Positions 25,393 to 34,410 of a DNA stretch of 34,410 nt are shown here, one piece after another. The stretch comes from Bacteroidota bacterium. Its GTDB lineage: Bacteria; Bacteroidota; Bacteroidia; Bacteroidales; PXBB01. Position numbers and translations under genes: made by a program. Where the stretch lies: the NCBI GenBank assembly GCA_022708385.1, contig JAKIYU010000001.1:1-34410 (forward strand), in the 5' to 3' direction. The first letter of the stretch is position 1; every line of letters begins with the position of its first letter. The notes below the pieces were generated by a model. The model had not been told where the DNA came from. It searched no databases and saw only the letters and a list, made by a program, of their open reading frames with translations.

Positions 25393-25400
25393 CAAATTTA
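25393..25400 (-). promoter_or_regulatory. -7 promoter box for the caspase/rSAM operon
   Basis: TAAATTTG on the minus strand matches TAnnTTTG and lies 30 nt before the ATG at 25363. A TTG at 25415-25413 is 12 nt away, too close for a standard -33, so only the -7 half is convincing. If real it may drive everything down to the radical SAM gene. Confidence 0.45.
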
Positions 25401-25499
25401 AGAAAATGTAATCAATTTGAAGCCGCTTAGAAAAAAATTTAACAGTATTAACAATTTTCATAATTTTACAGGGTAAAAAATAAAGTAAAAAAGACAAAG

Positions 25500-27290
25500 A
25501 TGAAAAATACTGCATTTTGTTTAGCATTTTTATTTTTGATGTTAAGTGGTATTAAAGCGCAACAAGGGGTAGCCATAAACAATTCCGGTGCACAGGCTCA
25601 TGCCTCGTCAATGCTCGATGTAAGCAGTACGGATAAGGGCATGCTGATACCGCGTATGACCACCCTACAAAGGGAGGCCATTGCAAGTCCGGCCACAGGA
25701 TTAATAGTTTATGACACCGATTTTGCCCAGTTCTGGTATTTTAATGGTACGATTTGGTCGTCGATTACCGGGGTTTCCGGTGTAACCGGCCCAACCGGCC
25801 CCACAGGTGCTACAGGGCCTACCGGCCCCACTGGTACAACAGGTGTTACAGGAGCAACTGGCAGTACAGGCGCCACAGGCGCTACCGGTGCTACTGGGCC
25901 TCTTGTGCCGGGTACTAACGGACAAACCCTCCGCCATAACGGCACATCGTGGGAAGCCAGTAGCTTGCTGTATAATACCGGTACAAATATCGGCATTGGT
26001 ACTATCGTTCCGACAAATAAGCTGGATGTAATTAATACAACTTCTTTAAATGCTATATTAGGAGCTTATTCATCTTCAATTTGGGGTTATATTGGCTACA
26101 ATCATAGTGGTGTGCTTGGAGAGAGCAACAATACTTTGGGTGCCGGTGTGTTTGGCAATGGGGGCAGCAGTACCGATGGGGTTTATGGCCAAACAAACAC
26201 GGCTACTTATTCAGGTGTATCGGGGCTTAATGCCCATGCCGATGGTGATGGGATAATGGCCATTAATGCAGCCACCAATGGCACAGGCACGGGAAGTGGT
26301 ATAACGGCCTTATCGGCACAGACAGGGGGCGGCGCTTTGTTTGGGTGGAACACCAATACATCAGGTACAGCCGTAGCCGGTGCAGGCAATAATCAGACTC
26401 TTACCTACCTGACCAATGGCAGCGGGGGTGCTTTTAAAGGTACCAACTTCGCCATTGTGGGTTTTGGCGCCAGCGCCACCGATGGTATAGGAATAACCGC
26501 ATCGGGCAATAACCTGGGCATAACAAACTATATCGGCGGGGCAGGCGGCATACTTAAAGGAAATACTGTGGGGCTTTATGGTATCGGGGCAACTGTTTCC
26601 AACGGCACAGGTGTGGTGGGACTCGGCAATAATGTTGCGGGCAGCGTACTTGTAACAGGCAGTGGCGGTGCATTTTCAGGGCAAACTATCGGTGTTTATG
26701 GCTATGCCTCACAATCGGCCAACAACACCTGGGGAGGCTATTTCTCCAATGCCTACGGCGATTATGTTTATGTGGGCGGTCGCGAGTCGAGCGGTACACA
26801 ATACAAGATAATAGGAACCGGCAATGTTAGCACAATAGTAAATACACCCGACAACAAAAAAGTTACTATGACGTGCCCCGAAGCACCCGAAATTCTTTTC
26901 CAGGACTTTGGTACAGGCAAACTGGTTAACGGAAAAGCACATATAGAAATTGACCCTGTATTTTCGCATAATATTCAGGTGGATGAAAAATATCCTATGA
27001 AAGTTTTTGTGCAGCTCGAAGGCAACTGTCAGGGGGTTTATGTAACAAATAAATCGGCCAAAGGGTTTGATGTTATTGAACTAAATAATGGTACCTCAGG
27101 TGTGCCATTTAGCTGGACGGTAGTGGCCAACAGAAAAGATGAATTTGATGCTCAGGGTAATCTGATATCGAAAAACCTAGATACACGTTTTTCTCCTGCA
27201 CCGCTTCCTATGGCTACAGAAAAAAAGACAGCCAAAGAAGAACCGGTGCGTAATGCCGAGCCTAAAAGATTTAAATTAAAATCGAAATAA
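25500..27290 (+). CDS. Exported collagen-like repeat protein
   Basis: A 596-residue protein with signal peptide MKNTAFCLAFLFLMLSGIKA. The N-terminal domain (GVAINNSGAQAHASSMLDVS, DKGMLIPRMTTLQREAI, GLIVYDTDFAQFWYFNGTIW) is a motif common at the start of Bacteroidota fibre-like proteins. Residues 91-135 are fifteen uninterrupted G-x-y triplets, nearly all with Thr or Ser as third residue (GPTGPTGATGPTGPTGTTG), able to form a collagen-type triple helix and trimerise the protein. Glycine-rich beta repeats follow, each about 30-50 residues (GTNFAIVGFGASATDGIGIT; GNTVGLYGIGATVSNGTGVV), and the C-terminal part has a beta-rich domain (CPEAPEILFQDFGTGKLVNG, HIEIDPVFSHNIQV) and a lysine-rich tail. No T9SS sorting domain is visible, so how it reaches the surface is open. 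Function unknown; a fibre or adhesin is inferred. Confidence 0.87.
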   Translation: MKNTAFCLAFLFLMLSGIKAQQGVAINNSGAQAHASSMLDVSSTDKGMLIPRMTTLQREAIASPATGLIVYDTDFAQFWYFNGTIWSSITGVSGVTGPTGPTGATGPTGPTGTTGVTGATGSTGATGATGATGPLVPGTNGQTLRHNGTSWEASSLLYNTGTNIGIGTIVPTNKLDVINTTSLNAILGAYSSSIWGYIGYNHSGVLGESNNTLGAGVFGNGGSSTDGVYGQTNTATYSGVSGLNAHADGDGIMAINAATNGTGTGSGITALSAQTGGGALFGWNTNTSGTAVAGAGNNQTLTYLTNGSGGAFKGTNFAIVGFGASATDGIGITASGNNLGITNYIGGAGGILKGNTVGLYGIGATVSNGTGVVGLGNNVAGSVLVTGSGGAFSGQTIGVYGYASQSANNTWGGYFSNAYGDYVYVGGRESSGTQYKIIGTGNVSTIVNTPDNKKVTMTCPEAPEILFQDFGTGKLVNGKAHIEIDPVFSHNIQVDEKYPMKVFVQLEGNCQGVYVTNKSAKGFDVIELNNGTSGVPFSWTVVANRKDEFDAQGNLISKNLDTRFSPAPLPMATEKKTAKEEPVRNAEPKRFKLKSK

Positions 27291-27375
27291 TTTTTCTATT
27301 AAATAATATTTTTTTTACACCAATAAAATATTTATTTTGATTTTGCGGCTGAATTATTCATTTAAAACAAAAAAT

Positions 27376-28623
27376 ATGATTAATCTAAAGAAAGCGCTCT
27401 TTTTGCTGGCTCTTATACCGGCTATGGTAAATGCACAGGAAAATGTTGATAAACCCGCATTCGGGATTAAGTTTACAGGATTTGTAAAGAATGATGTTTT
27501 TTTTGATACGCGCCAGACGGTTGATATAAGGGAAGGGCATTTTCTGCTTTATCCACAGAATGTAAAAAATGATATCAATCAGAAAGATATCAATGCCACA
27601 CCCAATTTTAACATGCTGGCCATTCAATCGCGGCTAACTGGAAATATTACCGGTCCGGATGCTTTTAAAGCGAAAACTTCGGGTATTATTGAAGGGGAAT
27701 TTTTTGGCCATTCCGATGCCGACATCAATGGTTTTCGTTTACGTCATGCCTACGTTAAACTTAACTGGAATGACAAAACCGAACTTATAGCAGGGCAAAC
27801 ATGGAATCCGTTGTTTATTGTACAGGCCTTTCCTGAAGTTATTTCATTCAATACAGGTGTGCCCTTTGTACCTTTTGCCCGTAACCCGCAGTTGAGAGTG
27901 TCGCATAAATTGGGTAAATTAAACGTTTCTGCCACGGCTTATGCAGAGAGGGATTTTGCCAGTAACGGCCCCAAAGGCGCGAGCAATATATACATGAGAA
28001 ACGCTGCTGTGCCGGGTTCCAACGTATTAGTGTCTTATGCCTGCGGCAGCAATAATATTTTTGGTGTAGGTGGTGATTACAAAATGATAGTTCCCGAAAT
28101 TGAAACTACTAAAGGTTATGTATCCCGTAATTCATTAGGAAGCCTTACGGCCACAGCCTTTTCAAAAATTAAAATTAAAAATACTACATGGAAACTTCAG
28201 GCTACCTTTGCACAAAATGCTCATGACTTGACCATGTTGGGAGGTTATGCTATTAAAAACACAGGTTACGATACATTAACCGACATTAAAGAATATACCA
28301 ATTACCAAACAGGCTCGATTTGGACAGAGCTTTATACGGTAATGGGTAAATATACATGTGGTGTATTTGGTGGCTTTACTAAAAATTTCGGAACAGACTA
28401 TAATATTCTCCCCCAATCTACCATTTATGCCAGGGGTTCTAATATCGCTTATGTTTACAGAGTTTCCCCACGATTTATGGTAACCCAGGAAAAAACTACT
28501 ATTGGTCTCGAAGTAGAATACACAACAGCTGCTTATGGCAAAGCCAATTCACTGGGTGAAGTTGAGAATGCCAAAGAAGTTTCTAACATCAGGGGGCTGT
28601 TATCGTTTATTTATAAGTTCTAG
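27376..28623 (+). CDS. Putative outer-membrane porin (DcaP-like beta-barrel)
   Basis: A 415-residue protein from ATG 27376, which precedes a clean signal peptide MINLKKALFLLALIPAMVNA with cleavage before QEN. A TTG 39 nt upstream would lengthen it but would bury the signal peptide, so I prefer the ATG. The mature part is a run of alternating beta strands typical of porins (FGIKFTGFVKNDVFFDTRQT, INGFRLRHAYVKLNWNDKTE, LIAGQTWNPLFIVQAFPEVI, NPQLRVSHKLGKLNVSATAY) and ends in an aromatic residue (GLLSFIYKF), the usual outer-membrane barrel signal. The FRLRHAYVKLNW and LIAGQTWNP stretch resembles DcaP-type porins, but this is from memory. It follows the collagen-like gene after 85 nt on the same strand; no shared job is evident. 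Confidence 0.78.
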   Translation: MINLKKALFLLALIPAMVNAQENVDKPAFGIKFTGFVKNDVFFDTRQTVDIREGHFLLYPQNVKNDINQKDINATPNFNMLAIQSRLTGNITGPDAFKAKTSGIIEGEFFGHSDADINGFRLRHAYVKLNWNDKTELIAGQTWNPLFIVQAFPEVISFNTGVPFVPFARNPQLRVSHKLGKLNVSATAYAERDFASNGPKGASNIYMRNAAVPGSNVLVSYACGSNNIFGVGGDYKMIVPEIETTKGYVSRNSLGSLTATAFSKIKIKNTTWKLQATFAQNAHDLTMLGGYAIKNTGYDTLTDIKEYTNYQTGSIWTELYTVMGKYTCGVFGGFTKNFGTDYNILPQSTIYARGSNIAYVYRVSPRFMVTQEKTTIGLEVEYTTAAYGKANSLGEVENAKEVSNIRGLLSFIYKF

Positions 28624-28634
28624 AAAAATAGTTG

Positions 28635-28680
28635 TTGTTGCGGTTGTTGCGGTCGGCGGGGCGGAGCCCCGCCGACCGCA
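28635..28680. terminator. GC-rich hairpin between convergent genes, with tandem 9-mer
   Basis: A perfect 15-bp stem, TGCGGTCGGCGGGGC (28648-28662) with GCCCCGCCGACCGCA (28666-28680), closed by a GGA loop. It is preceded by two tandem copies of TTGTTGCGG (28635-28652). It lies between the porin stop and the stop of the convergent restriction-modification gene, where a terminator is expected. The T-run after it is short (TGTTTTATG), so it may act as a terminator, an RNA-protecting hairpin, or be a dispersed palindromic repeat. Confidence 0.65.
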
Positions 28681-28705
28681 TGTTTTATGAAGCTAACAGG
28701 ATAAC

Positions 28706-31513
28706 CTATTCTGTATCCCCTTCTACAATTTTAATTTCGTTAGCAGTCAATCCATATATTTGATAAACAATTTCATTGATGCGGTCTTCGCAGTAATCAA
28801 TTTTTGATTGTATTTGCTCCGATGTGCTTCTTAGTGTTGTTTGCTGCTTTTCTGAATAGAGAAGCAGAATTTGTTGAACAATTTTTTCTAGTTCAATTAC
28901 TTTTTGTTTTTCAGAATTATCAGGAATAGGTATTTCTTGAAGCTGTACTATTCTAATTTTTGGGAATAATTTTGTGTTAGGAGAAATAAATTGCTTAAAA
29001 TAGAATTCGAGAAATTTTGAATTAAGGATGCCAAGTATGTAATCATATGAGAAATTGAGTTTTCTGATCTTTGCATTATAAATGCTCCGCGTTGTTAAAA
29101 GATTTTTATAATCAATGGTTGCATAAAATTTATTTCCGGTTTCTCGGACAATAATTTTGGGGGACAAAAAGTATGCTTCATTTTTTAAAAAATCATTATG
29201 TGTTTTTCTGCTAATATATTTTATTTTTGTTATGGCATATCTGTTAAGACTACTTCCAGTTATGCATTCTTTTTCTTCGTTATCAAGTAATTTGTTCTTT
29301 CCAATTTCAAGTCCTCTGTGAATTTCAGCTATTTCTCCCAATTTAATTGTACTGACTTTGTTAAACAAATTTAGGTTTTTATTATAAAAGAAATTCTGTT
29401 GTAAGGAAGGTTTGCCTTTTTTAAGTAAAATTATGCAAGTTGGCATTTTTACATTTTCAAATACTCCATCACCCAGTTCTTTAAACTCAAAATTGTAACA
29501 TTGCGTGTTAATTATTGCACGAAGACTTTCATAGCGTACCCCCTTCAGAAATAAACTTGGAACAATAAAACCGATATTTGAATTATCTTTAACAAGACTT
29601 AAACAACGTTCAATGAAAATTGAATATAAATCAGAGTTAGCTGAAAAATGGGTTAGTAAATATGAATGGCTTGCATTATCGATATTACTTAATTGAACAT
29701 AAGGTGGATTTCCAATGATTACATCAAATCCAACATAATTGCTATAAATAATGTCATTTTCGTTAATACTATCAATGTTTGTTTCTATTTCTTGTGCATA
29801 TTCCATAGCTTTTGTAGCATGATACTTTGCTTTTTTTGCTAAAGATAACAGCTCTTGTTTTTTTATATTATCGTTTTTTTTCAAAAATACAAGGGGAAAA
29901 GCTTTTTGCCAGTTGAAAGGCTTAATTCTCTTGTCTTCATCTAAACTGAGTTGATTATCGTAAAAATCAGTGCCTACCAGGCTATTTCCACATTTGATAT
30001 TATTGTCGAGTGTGGGCAATACTCTATCGTTGAAAAGCCTCAGTTGTTGGTTAATGCTTGCTTCTGTTTCGCCTTCCATACATTTTAAAAGCAAACTGAG
30101 TTTGGACACTTCTACTGCATTAACATCTATATCGACGCCATAAATATTGTTTAATAAAATGCGTTTTTTCTCAGTTGTAGTCAGGTTGCCGTCGGGGCGT
30201 AAAACATCTTCTTTCCTGCCTTTAGATGTTGTGTTGCCCTTTAAGTTATTGTAATACTTTTTATGCCAGTCCAATAAATACTGATAAGCGCCTAAGAGAA
30301 AACTGCCACTACCGCAGGCAGGGTCCAGAATTTTTATGTAGCAGACTTCTTTGGGTGTTTTGCCTTCTACAAGTTTTCCAACAGTGTTTTGCACAATATA
30401 ATCCACCACGTACTGAGGTGTATAATAGACCCCGCCTGCTTTACGTACTTCGGGTTTTTCTTCAATTTTTGAGTGATGAGAGGAGGTTATACGAATAACT
30501 TTTCCCAGAAACTGCTCATACGCTGTACCCAGAATTTCAACCGGCAGCACATCAAAAGCATATTCACATTTAGGATAGTAAAGCTCTTCAATAATGTTTT
30601 TAATTACCTTATTATCAATAACGATATTCTTACTAACGGTGTCCTTTTTTAAGTCAAATAATCCGGAATTGTATTTCTCATCGGCAGTAAGAAAAAGATT
30701 ATACAGATTGCTGTAATAATTACCGCTTTTGATGCATTGTGCAATATTATTTTCTGGTTCAACCCCGCGATCTTCGGCTATTCGCAAGAATATGATACGG
30801 TCGATGGTTTGTTGCACCACAAAGTTAATTTCATCTTCATCAAGCACTTTGTTGTTCCAACTAATAGAAGTGGCCAGGTATGTGCGCCAATTGTCGAGCG
30901 ATTGTAAGAACTCTTTGTCAACTGTGGCTGTTCCCTTCTTGTTTGTGTCGCTTTGTACATATTTATCGAAACTTCCTTTCAACACGCGTTCTTTACTGAA
31001 AGTATCCCATAAAAACTCAAACTCTGTGAGATATTCTTCATAAGAGAGGTATTTAATGCGGGCTACAGATGCTTTATCGGTCGGTTTAGGTTTTTTAGTG
31101 CAATCGTAAACAGAAAATTCCTCAAAATCGGTAATAATAGAAATGGGTAGTTTGGCACTCCAGCCATAACGGCGCACCTGATAAGCAGGCTGTATTTCTT
31201 CTTTAACGGAAATATAAGGTTTTTTGGCTTCCACAAAGAAGAGTCTTTTGCCACCAGGTAAGCGGAACGAATAATCGGGGGCTTTTGTAGCTTTGCCTAC
31301 TTTTACTTTGTCCTCATGAATGACTTCACGGTAACTTTCGGCATAACCATTTTTGTTGTCAACATCCCATCCCAATGCTTTGAAAAAGGGGTCAATAAAA
31401 TCTCTACGTGTCAGTGTTTCGTTATAATCCGCTTTTTTGTATGATGCGTATTGCTCTTTAAATCTGATAACCAACTCAGAAATCTTTCCATAAGCTGTTT
31501 CTTTATCCGTCAT
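28706..31513 (-). CDS. Type IIG restriction-modification enzyme (single chain, Eco57I/TaqI-like)
   Basis: A 935-residue enzyme that would both cut and methylate DNA. The N-terminal nuclease domain has a PD-(D/E)xK site: P79-D80 in KAPDYSFRLPGGKRLFFVEA and E95-A-K97 in FVEAKKPY. The N6-adenine methyltransferase domain has motif I D397-PACGSGSF in KILDPACGSGSFLLGAY and motif IV N602-PPY in DVIIGNPPYVQLSN. GVYYTPQYVVDYIVQNTVG just before motif I is also characteristic. The C-terminal part, with FELKEL-like text FEFKELGDGVFENVKMPTCI and repeated LGEIAEIHRGLEIGK, is the target-recognition domain. No separate methylase, specificity or DNA-binding controller gene lies nearby, as expected for type IIG. 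The recognition site cannot be told from sequence. All catalytic residues look intact. Confidence 0.92.
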   Translation of the reverse strand: MTDKETAYGKISELVIRFKEQYASYKKADYNETLTRRDFIDPFFKALGWDVDNKNGYAESYREVIHEDKVKVGKATKAPDYSFRLPGGKRLFFVEAKKPYISVKEEIQPAYQVRRYGWSAKLPISIITDFEEFSVYDCTKKPKPTDKASVARIKYLSYEEYLTEFEFLWDTFSKERVLKGSFDKYVQSDTNKKGTATVDKEFLQSLDNWRTYLATSISWNNKVLDEDEINFVVQQTIDRIIFLRIAEDRGVEPENNIAQCIKSGNYYSNLYNLFLTADEKYNSGLFDLKKDTVSKNIVIDNKVIKNIIEELYYPKCEYAFDVLPVEILGTAYEQFLGKVIRITSSHHSKIEEKPEVRKAGGVYYTPQYVVDYIVQNTVGKLVEGKTPKEVCYIKILDPACGSGSFLLGAYQYLLDWHKKYYNNLKGNTTSKGRKEDVLRPDGNLTTTEKKRILLNNIYGVDIDVNAVEVSKLSLLLKCMEGETEASINQQLRLFNDRVLPTLDNNIKCGNSLVGTDFYDNQLSLDEDKRIKPFNWQKAFPLVFLKKNDNIKKQELLSLAKKAKYHATKAMEYAQEIETNIDSINENDIIYSNYVGFDVIIGNPPYVQLSNIDNASHSYLLTHFSANSDLYSIFIERCLSLVKDNSNIGFIVPSLFLKGVRYESLRAIINTQCYNFEFKELGDGVFENVKMPTCIILLKKGKPSLQQNFFYNKNLNLFNKVSTIKLGEIAEIHRGLEIGKNKLLDNEEKECITGSSLNRYAITKIKYISRKTHNDFLKNEAYFLSPKIIVRETGNKFYATIDYKNLLTTRSIYNAKIRKLNFSYDYILGILNSKFLEFYFKQFISPNTKLFPKIRIVQLQEIPIPDNSEKQKVIELEKIVQQILLLYSEKQQTTLRSTSEQIQSKIDYCEDRINEIVYQIYGLTANEIKIVEGDTE

Positions 31514-31579
31514 TGTATGCTAACTGTTGAAATTGTTTTTCTTTAAAAAATAATACTCTTTCCGTGAGATATACTTGGA

Positions 31580-34410
31580 TTATCTTACCAGGCTCACCCA
31601 CCCTTTAAGTTGCACTTCTTTATCTTTAAGCTGGTAGCTTTTCGACTTGTAATTAATAACCCAGTAATATGTGCCAGCTGAGGCCGGTGTGCCATTAATG
31701 GTACCATCCCATTTAACATTAATATCGTTGGCTTCAAATACGACCTTCCCCCACCTGTTGAAAACCACCATACTGAAATATTCGAGGTAATTGCCTTCGG
31801 CAAAAAATTCATCGTTTATACCATCGCCATTGGGTGTGAAAACATTAGGAATACTTACGTCAATGCAAGGTTTAATAAGAACCGAATCTGTTGTAATACA
31901 CCCAAAATTATCTACAATAACCCAGTAAATACCGGCCTGTGTTACCTGCATGGCTGGCGCCGATGAGCCGTCCTGCCATACATACGTCTGATAACCACTG
32001 CCGGCATAGAGCATGATATCAGGGGCAGAACAGAAATAAAGGCTGTCGCCTAAGTCAACAACGGGGTATTCGTGTACTGTAACCGTAATATTAGCAGAAG
32101 CGGAGCAGCCTTCATTGCTTGTTCCGTTAACAGTGTAGGTAATACTGTTTGTCGGTGTCGCTGTAACAACGTCGGAGTTGTTTGACGATAAATATGTTGC
32201 GGGGCTCCATGTGTAAGTACCAGCGCCGGATGCGGTAAGTGTAATGGCACTGCCTTCGCAAACGGAAGGAGCAGGGGGCTGAATGCTGATAACAGGATTC
32301 GGGTTCAGGTGTACCTCTATGCTGTCGGTGTCTGCACAGGCACCATTAATAACATTCCATAGAAAAATATAATTGCCATAATTACTTACAGTGACAGTTG
32401 GATTGGCGACATTGGGCGATGGGTTGTAAACAGGCACAGCAGGCCCGCTCTGCAATTGCCAGTTACCTGTGCCGCTTGTGGAAGTGCCATTGAGTGCAAA
32501 TGTTAGAAGGTTACATAACTGAAGGTCACTTCCGGCATTTGACTGGGGCATCTGGTCCACATTAACCTGAATCGTTTCCGAACCTGTGCACCCGTTATTG
32601 TCCGATGCCGTTATCAGATACTGTGTGCTGGTAAGCGGAAAAGCCGAAACCGTACTTCCCGTCGGGGATGATAATGAAGCGGCTGGTTGCCAGCTATAGC
32701 TGCTGCCTCCACTGACTTGTAGCACAACTGTATCGCCTTCGCATATAGTTGTATCGGAAGGATTAACAGACAGTATGAGATTGGGATGCAATTCAACAGT
32801 GGTTGTTCCGGAATCGGCGCAAGCGCCGTTAATGACATTCCATGTATATGTGTACGTTCCATATTGGCTTACTGTAACACCCGGGTTGGGAACAGTATTG
32901 CCTGGTGTGAAGACTGACGTGCCGCTACCCGAGCTTTGTTGCCATGTGCCGTTGCCGTATAACAGCTGTGCGTTAAGGTTGAAATTTAATGTGCCACACA
33001 ATTGCTGGTCAGAACCGGCATTTATTACCGGCATGCTGTCGGTGTTTACAGTTACTACGTTAGAGTAGGCCTGGCCACAGGAATCGGTAACCATTCTTAC
33101 AAAAAAAGTAGTCTGGTTTACGATTCCGGGTTGATAATATATGCTGTCGGCGCCTGTGATGCTGCTCCAGCCTGTGGTGCCCGGTAAATTGGTCGATGTG
33201 GATATATACCATTGGTAAGTCGGGTTGCCACCCGCCCCACCGGATGCTGAATCGATGTTAATGAGAAGCGAAGGAGCGCTGCCTTCACAAATGGTTGTAT
33301 CTGTGCCTATGGTACCGCCGTTCAATTCAGGCAGAACATAAATAGTTATAACATTGGAGTATAAAAAGCCACAACTATCAGTAAATTGGCGTACAAAATA
33401 AGTGGTGTCTGTCAATATGCCAGGTTGCAGGGTGTCGTTCACGGCACCGTTTATAAGTGTCCATTGCCCAATGCCGGGATTATTGCTGGTTTGCGACATG
33501 AACCATTGATAATTGGTATTGCCTGTGCCTCCCGAAGCTGCTTGCCCGCTAAAAATAGGCGAAGGGGCTGAGCCGTAACAAATAATGGTGTCGGTAGAAT
33601 AAATATGGCCGGGATATAATTCCGGCAACACATTAAGTGTTGCAAAAACAGGCACAGACCAGCCGCAGCATACATCTCTCTGGCGTAGTCTTACTATGTA
33701 TGTACCTTCTTGTAAACCTGCAACCTGAGGTGCTCCCTGTAAGGATGAAAATACAACCGTGTCGGGATTTGTCTGATATATTAACCATTCATATTCAAGC
33801 GCCAGTAAATCGGAGGTAAGATATATAATGCTGTCGTAACAGGCTGGTGTATGATTAATGATAATGTGTGGCAATATCCTGTAATCGGTAACACGAATAT
33901 AGGTGTCGAAGTTTCCATTGTTAGCGCCAACAGTGTATGTGCCAATGGAATCAAAATACGTTGTTATACTGTCGTCGGAAAGTGTAAAAGAAGAAGTTGT
34001 GGGATTAATATCATTTATTAAGTGGCCTGGAGGTAGCAATACCCATAGGCCATTTTGTTTTGTCATAAGAATTTCGGAATGGGTACAACCTCTGAAGTTA
34101 TTGTAATTGACAGTAACCGTTGTGGGATTAGGAATGGAAGAGCTGCTGCCGTTTAGGGTAGCATTGCCTCCGAGGGCAATAGGAATAATAATGCCCGAAG
34201 CGCCGTCCTGCCCGCGGCCGCCATCTCCTCCTTTACCACCATTGCCGCCATTGCCACCTAATCCATTTTCAGATTCACAGGTTGTGTTCCCAAGACCATA
34301 AGAACCACCATTAGCGCCGAGGCCTCCTATGGCTCCCAAGCCGCCTTGAACGGGGGGTAAAGCAGGCATATTAATGATGCTGGATGTCAGCAGGCCATTG
34401 CCATAACCCG
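31580..34410 (-). CDS. Surface protein with Ig/PKD-like repeats and T9SS type B sorting domain, 5' end outside window
   Basis: At least 943 residues are encoded in the window; the frame remains open to the right edge (GYGNGLLTSSIIN precedes the first ATG), so the true start lies outside. The N-terminal part present is a glycine-rich low-complexity stretch (NGLGGNGGNGGKGGDGGRGQ). Then come repeats of two types: copies opening with YSTDTIICYGSAPSPIFSGQ, and Ig/PKD-like copies (AGSDQQLCGTLNFNLNA, then YGTYTYTWNVINGACADSG; and AGSDLQLCNLLTFALNG, then YGNYIFLWNVINGACADTD). The end is a type B sorting domain: IPNVFTPNGDGINDEFFAEG, FSMVVFNRWGKVVFEA, KWDGTINGTPASAGTYYWVI, LKGWVSLVR. It is likely a large secreted adhesin or gel-forming protein exported by T9SS. 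Confidence 0.9.
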   Translation of the reverse strand, partial: GYGNGLLTSSIINMPALPPVQGGLGAIGGLGANGGSYGLGNTTCESENGLGGNGGNGGKGGDGGRGQDGASGIIIPIALGGNATLNGSSSSIPNPTTVTVNYNNFRGCTHSEILMTKQNGLWVLLPPGHLINDINPTTSSFTLSDDSITTYFDSIGTYTVGANNGNFDTYIRVTDYRILPHIIINHTPACYDSIIYLTSDLLALEYEWLIYQTNPDTVVFSSLQGAPQVAGLQEGTYIVRLRQRDVCCGWSVPVFATLNVLPELYPGHIYSTDTIICYGSAPSPIFSGQAASGGTGNTNYQWFMSQTSNNPGIGQWTLINGAVNDTLQPGILTDTTYFVRQFTDSCGFLYSNVITIYVLPELNGGTIGTDTTICEGSAPSLLINIDSASGGAGGNPTYQWYISTSTNLPGTTGWSSITGADSIYYQPGIVNQTTFFVRMVTDSCGQAYSNVVTVNTDSMPVINAGSDQQLCGTLNFNLNAQLLYGNGTWQQSSGSGTSVFTPGNTVPNPGVTVSQYGTYTYTWNVINGACADSGTTTVELHPNLILSVNPSDTTICEGDTVVLQVSGGSSYSWQPAASLSSPTGSTVSAFPLTSTQYLITASDNNGCTGSETIQVNVDQMPQSNAGSDLQLCNLLTFALNGTSTSGTGNWQLQSGPAVPVYNPSPNVANPTVTVSNYGNYIFLWNVINGACADTDSIEVHLNPNPVISIQPPAPSVCEGSAITLTASGAGTYTWSPATYLSSNNSDVVTATPTNSITYTVNGTSNEGCSASANITVTVHEYPVVDLGDSLYFCSAPDIMLYAGSGYQTYVWQDGSSAPAMQVTQAGIYWVIVDNFGCITTDSVLIKPCIDVSIPNVFTPNGDGINDEFFAEGNYLEYFSMVVFNRWGKVVFEANDINVKWDGTINGTPASAGTYYWVINYKSKSYQLKDKEVQLKGWVSLVR

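Noticed and set aside
25780..25900. Possible CRISPR-like direct repeats
   Set aside because: The repeats are 9-nt collagen codon triplets in frame within a coding sequence, with no spacers.
25709..25996. 95-codon minus-strand frame rich in PVAPVAPV
   Set aside because: This is the mirror image of the collagen GxT repeat of the plus-strand gene; low complexity keeps several frames open.
27337..27375. TTG start 13 codons upstream for the porin gene
   Set aside because: It would place charged and polar residues before the signal peptide; the ATG at 27376 begins a standard signal peptide.

Overview
This window comes from the chromosome of a member of the Bacteroidota (Bacteroidetes). Four things point there: type IX secretion (T9SS) sorting domains of both type A and type B on large exported proteins; several TAnnTTTG -7 promoter boxes; a RadC, CoaD, S20 and IleRS set with Bacteroidota-like sequence features; and a radical SAM gene next to small lipoprotein genes carrying a YGxP motif. 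I cannot place it below phylum level. The gene order looks like ordinary chromosome, with no phage, plasmid or insertion sequence.

Layout. 1-427 (-) is the N-terminal part of the primary sigma factor, cut by the window edge. 586-5279 (+) holds a catalytically dead M16-peptidase-like protein and a large fibronectin-III-like type-B T9SS surface protein. 5285-8943 (-) is a row of T9SS type-A proteins: two full-length paralogues and a 5'-truncated third member. 9130-12246 (-) is mostly housekeeping: a TlpA-like thioredoxin lipid/redox protein, coaD, radC, rpsT and tRNA-Glu(TTC). 12313-15225 (-) is a full-length, catalytically competent two-unit M16 peptidase. 15226-15743 is a gene-poor gap. 15744-20360 (+) is ileS, a DksA/TraR-like gene without its zinc finger, and lspA.

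20357-25363 (-) is the most interesting region. Reading in the direction of transcription it has a beta-helix/CARDB/caspase protein whose 5' half is broken by one stop and two frameshifts, a 115-residue small protein ending in a TKYGVP motif, a 51-residue small lipoprotein with TKYGPP, and a radical SAM/SPASM enzyme. Spacings are 24, 11 and 1 nt, so they look like one operon. The enzyme plus two short exported proteins that share T-K-Y-G-x-P suggests a peptide-modification system of the rSAM/lipoprotein kind, here with two candidate substrates and a caspase-family neighbour.

25500-28623 (+) has a collagen-like repeat surface protein and a putative outer-membrane porin. A perfect 15-bp GC-rich hairpin separates it from 28706-31513 (-), a single-chain type IIG restriction-modification enzyme. 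31580 to the window end (-) is the C-terminal part of a glycine-rich, Ig/PKD-like type-B T9SS protein. No CRISPR array, rRNA or transposase was seen. All family assignments are from reading the sequence; no database search was run.
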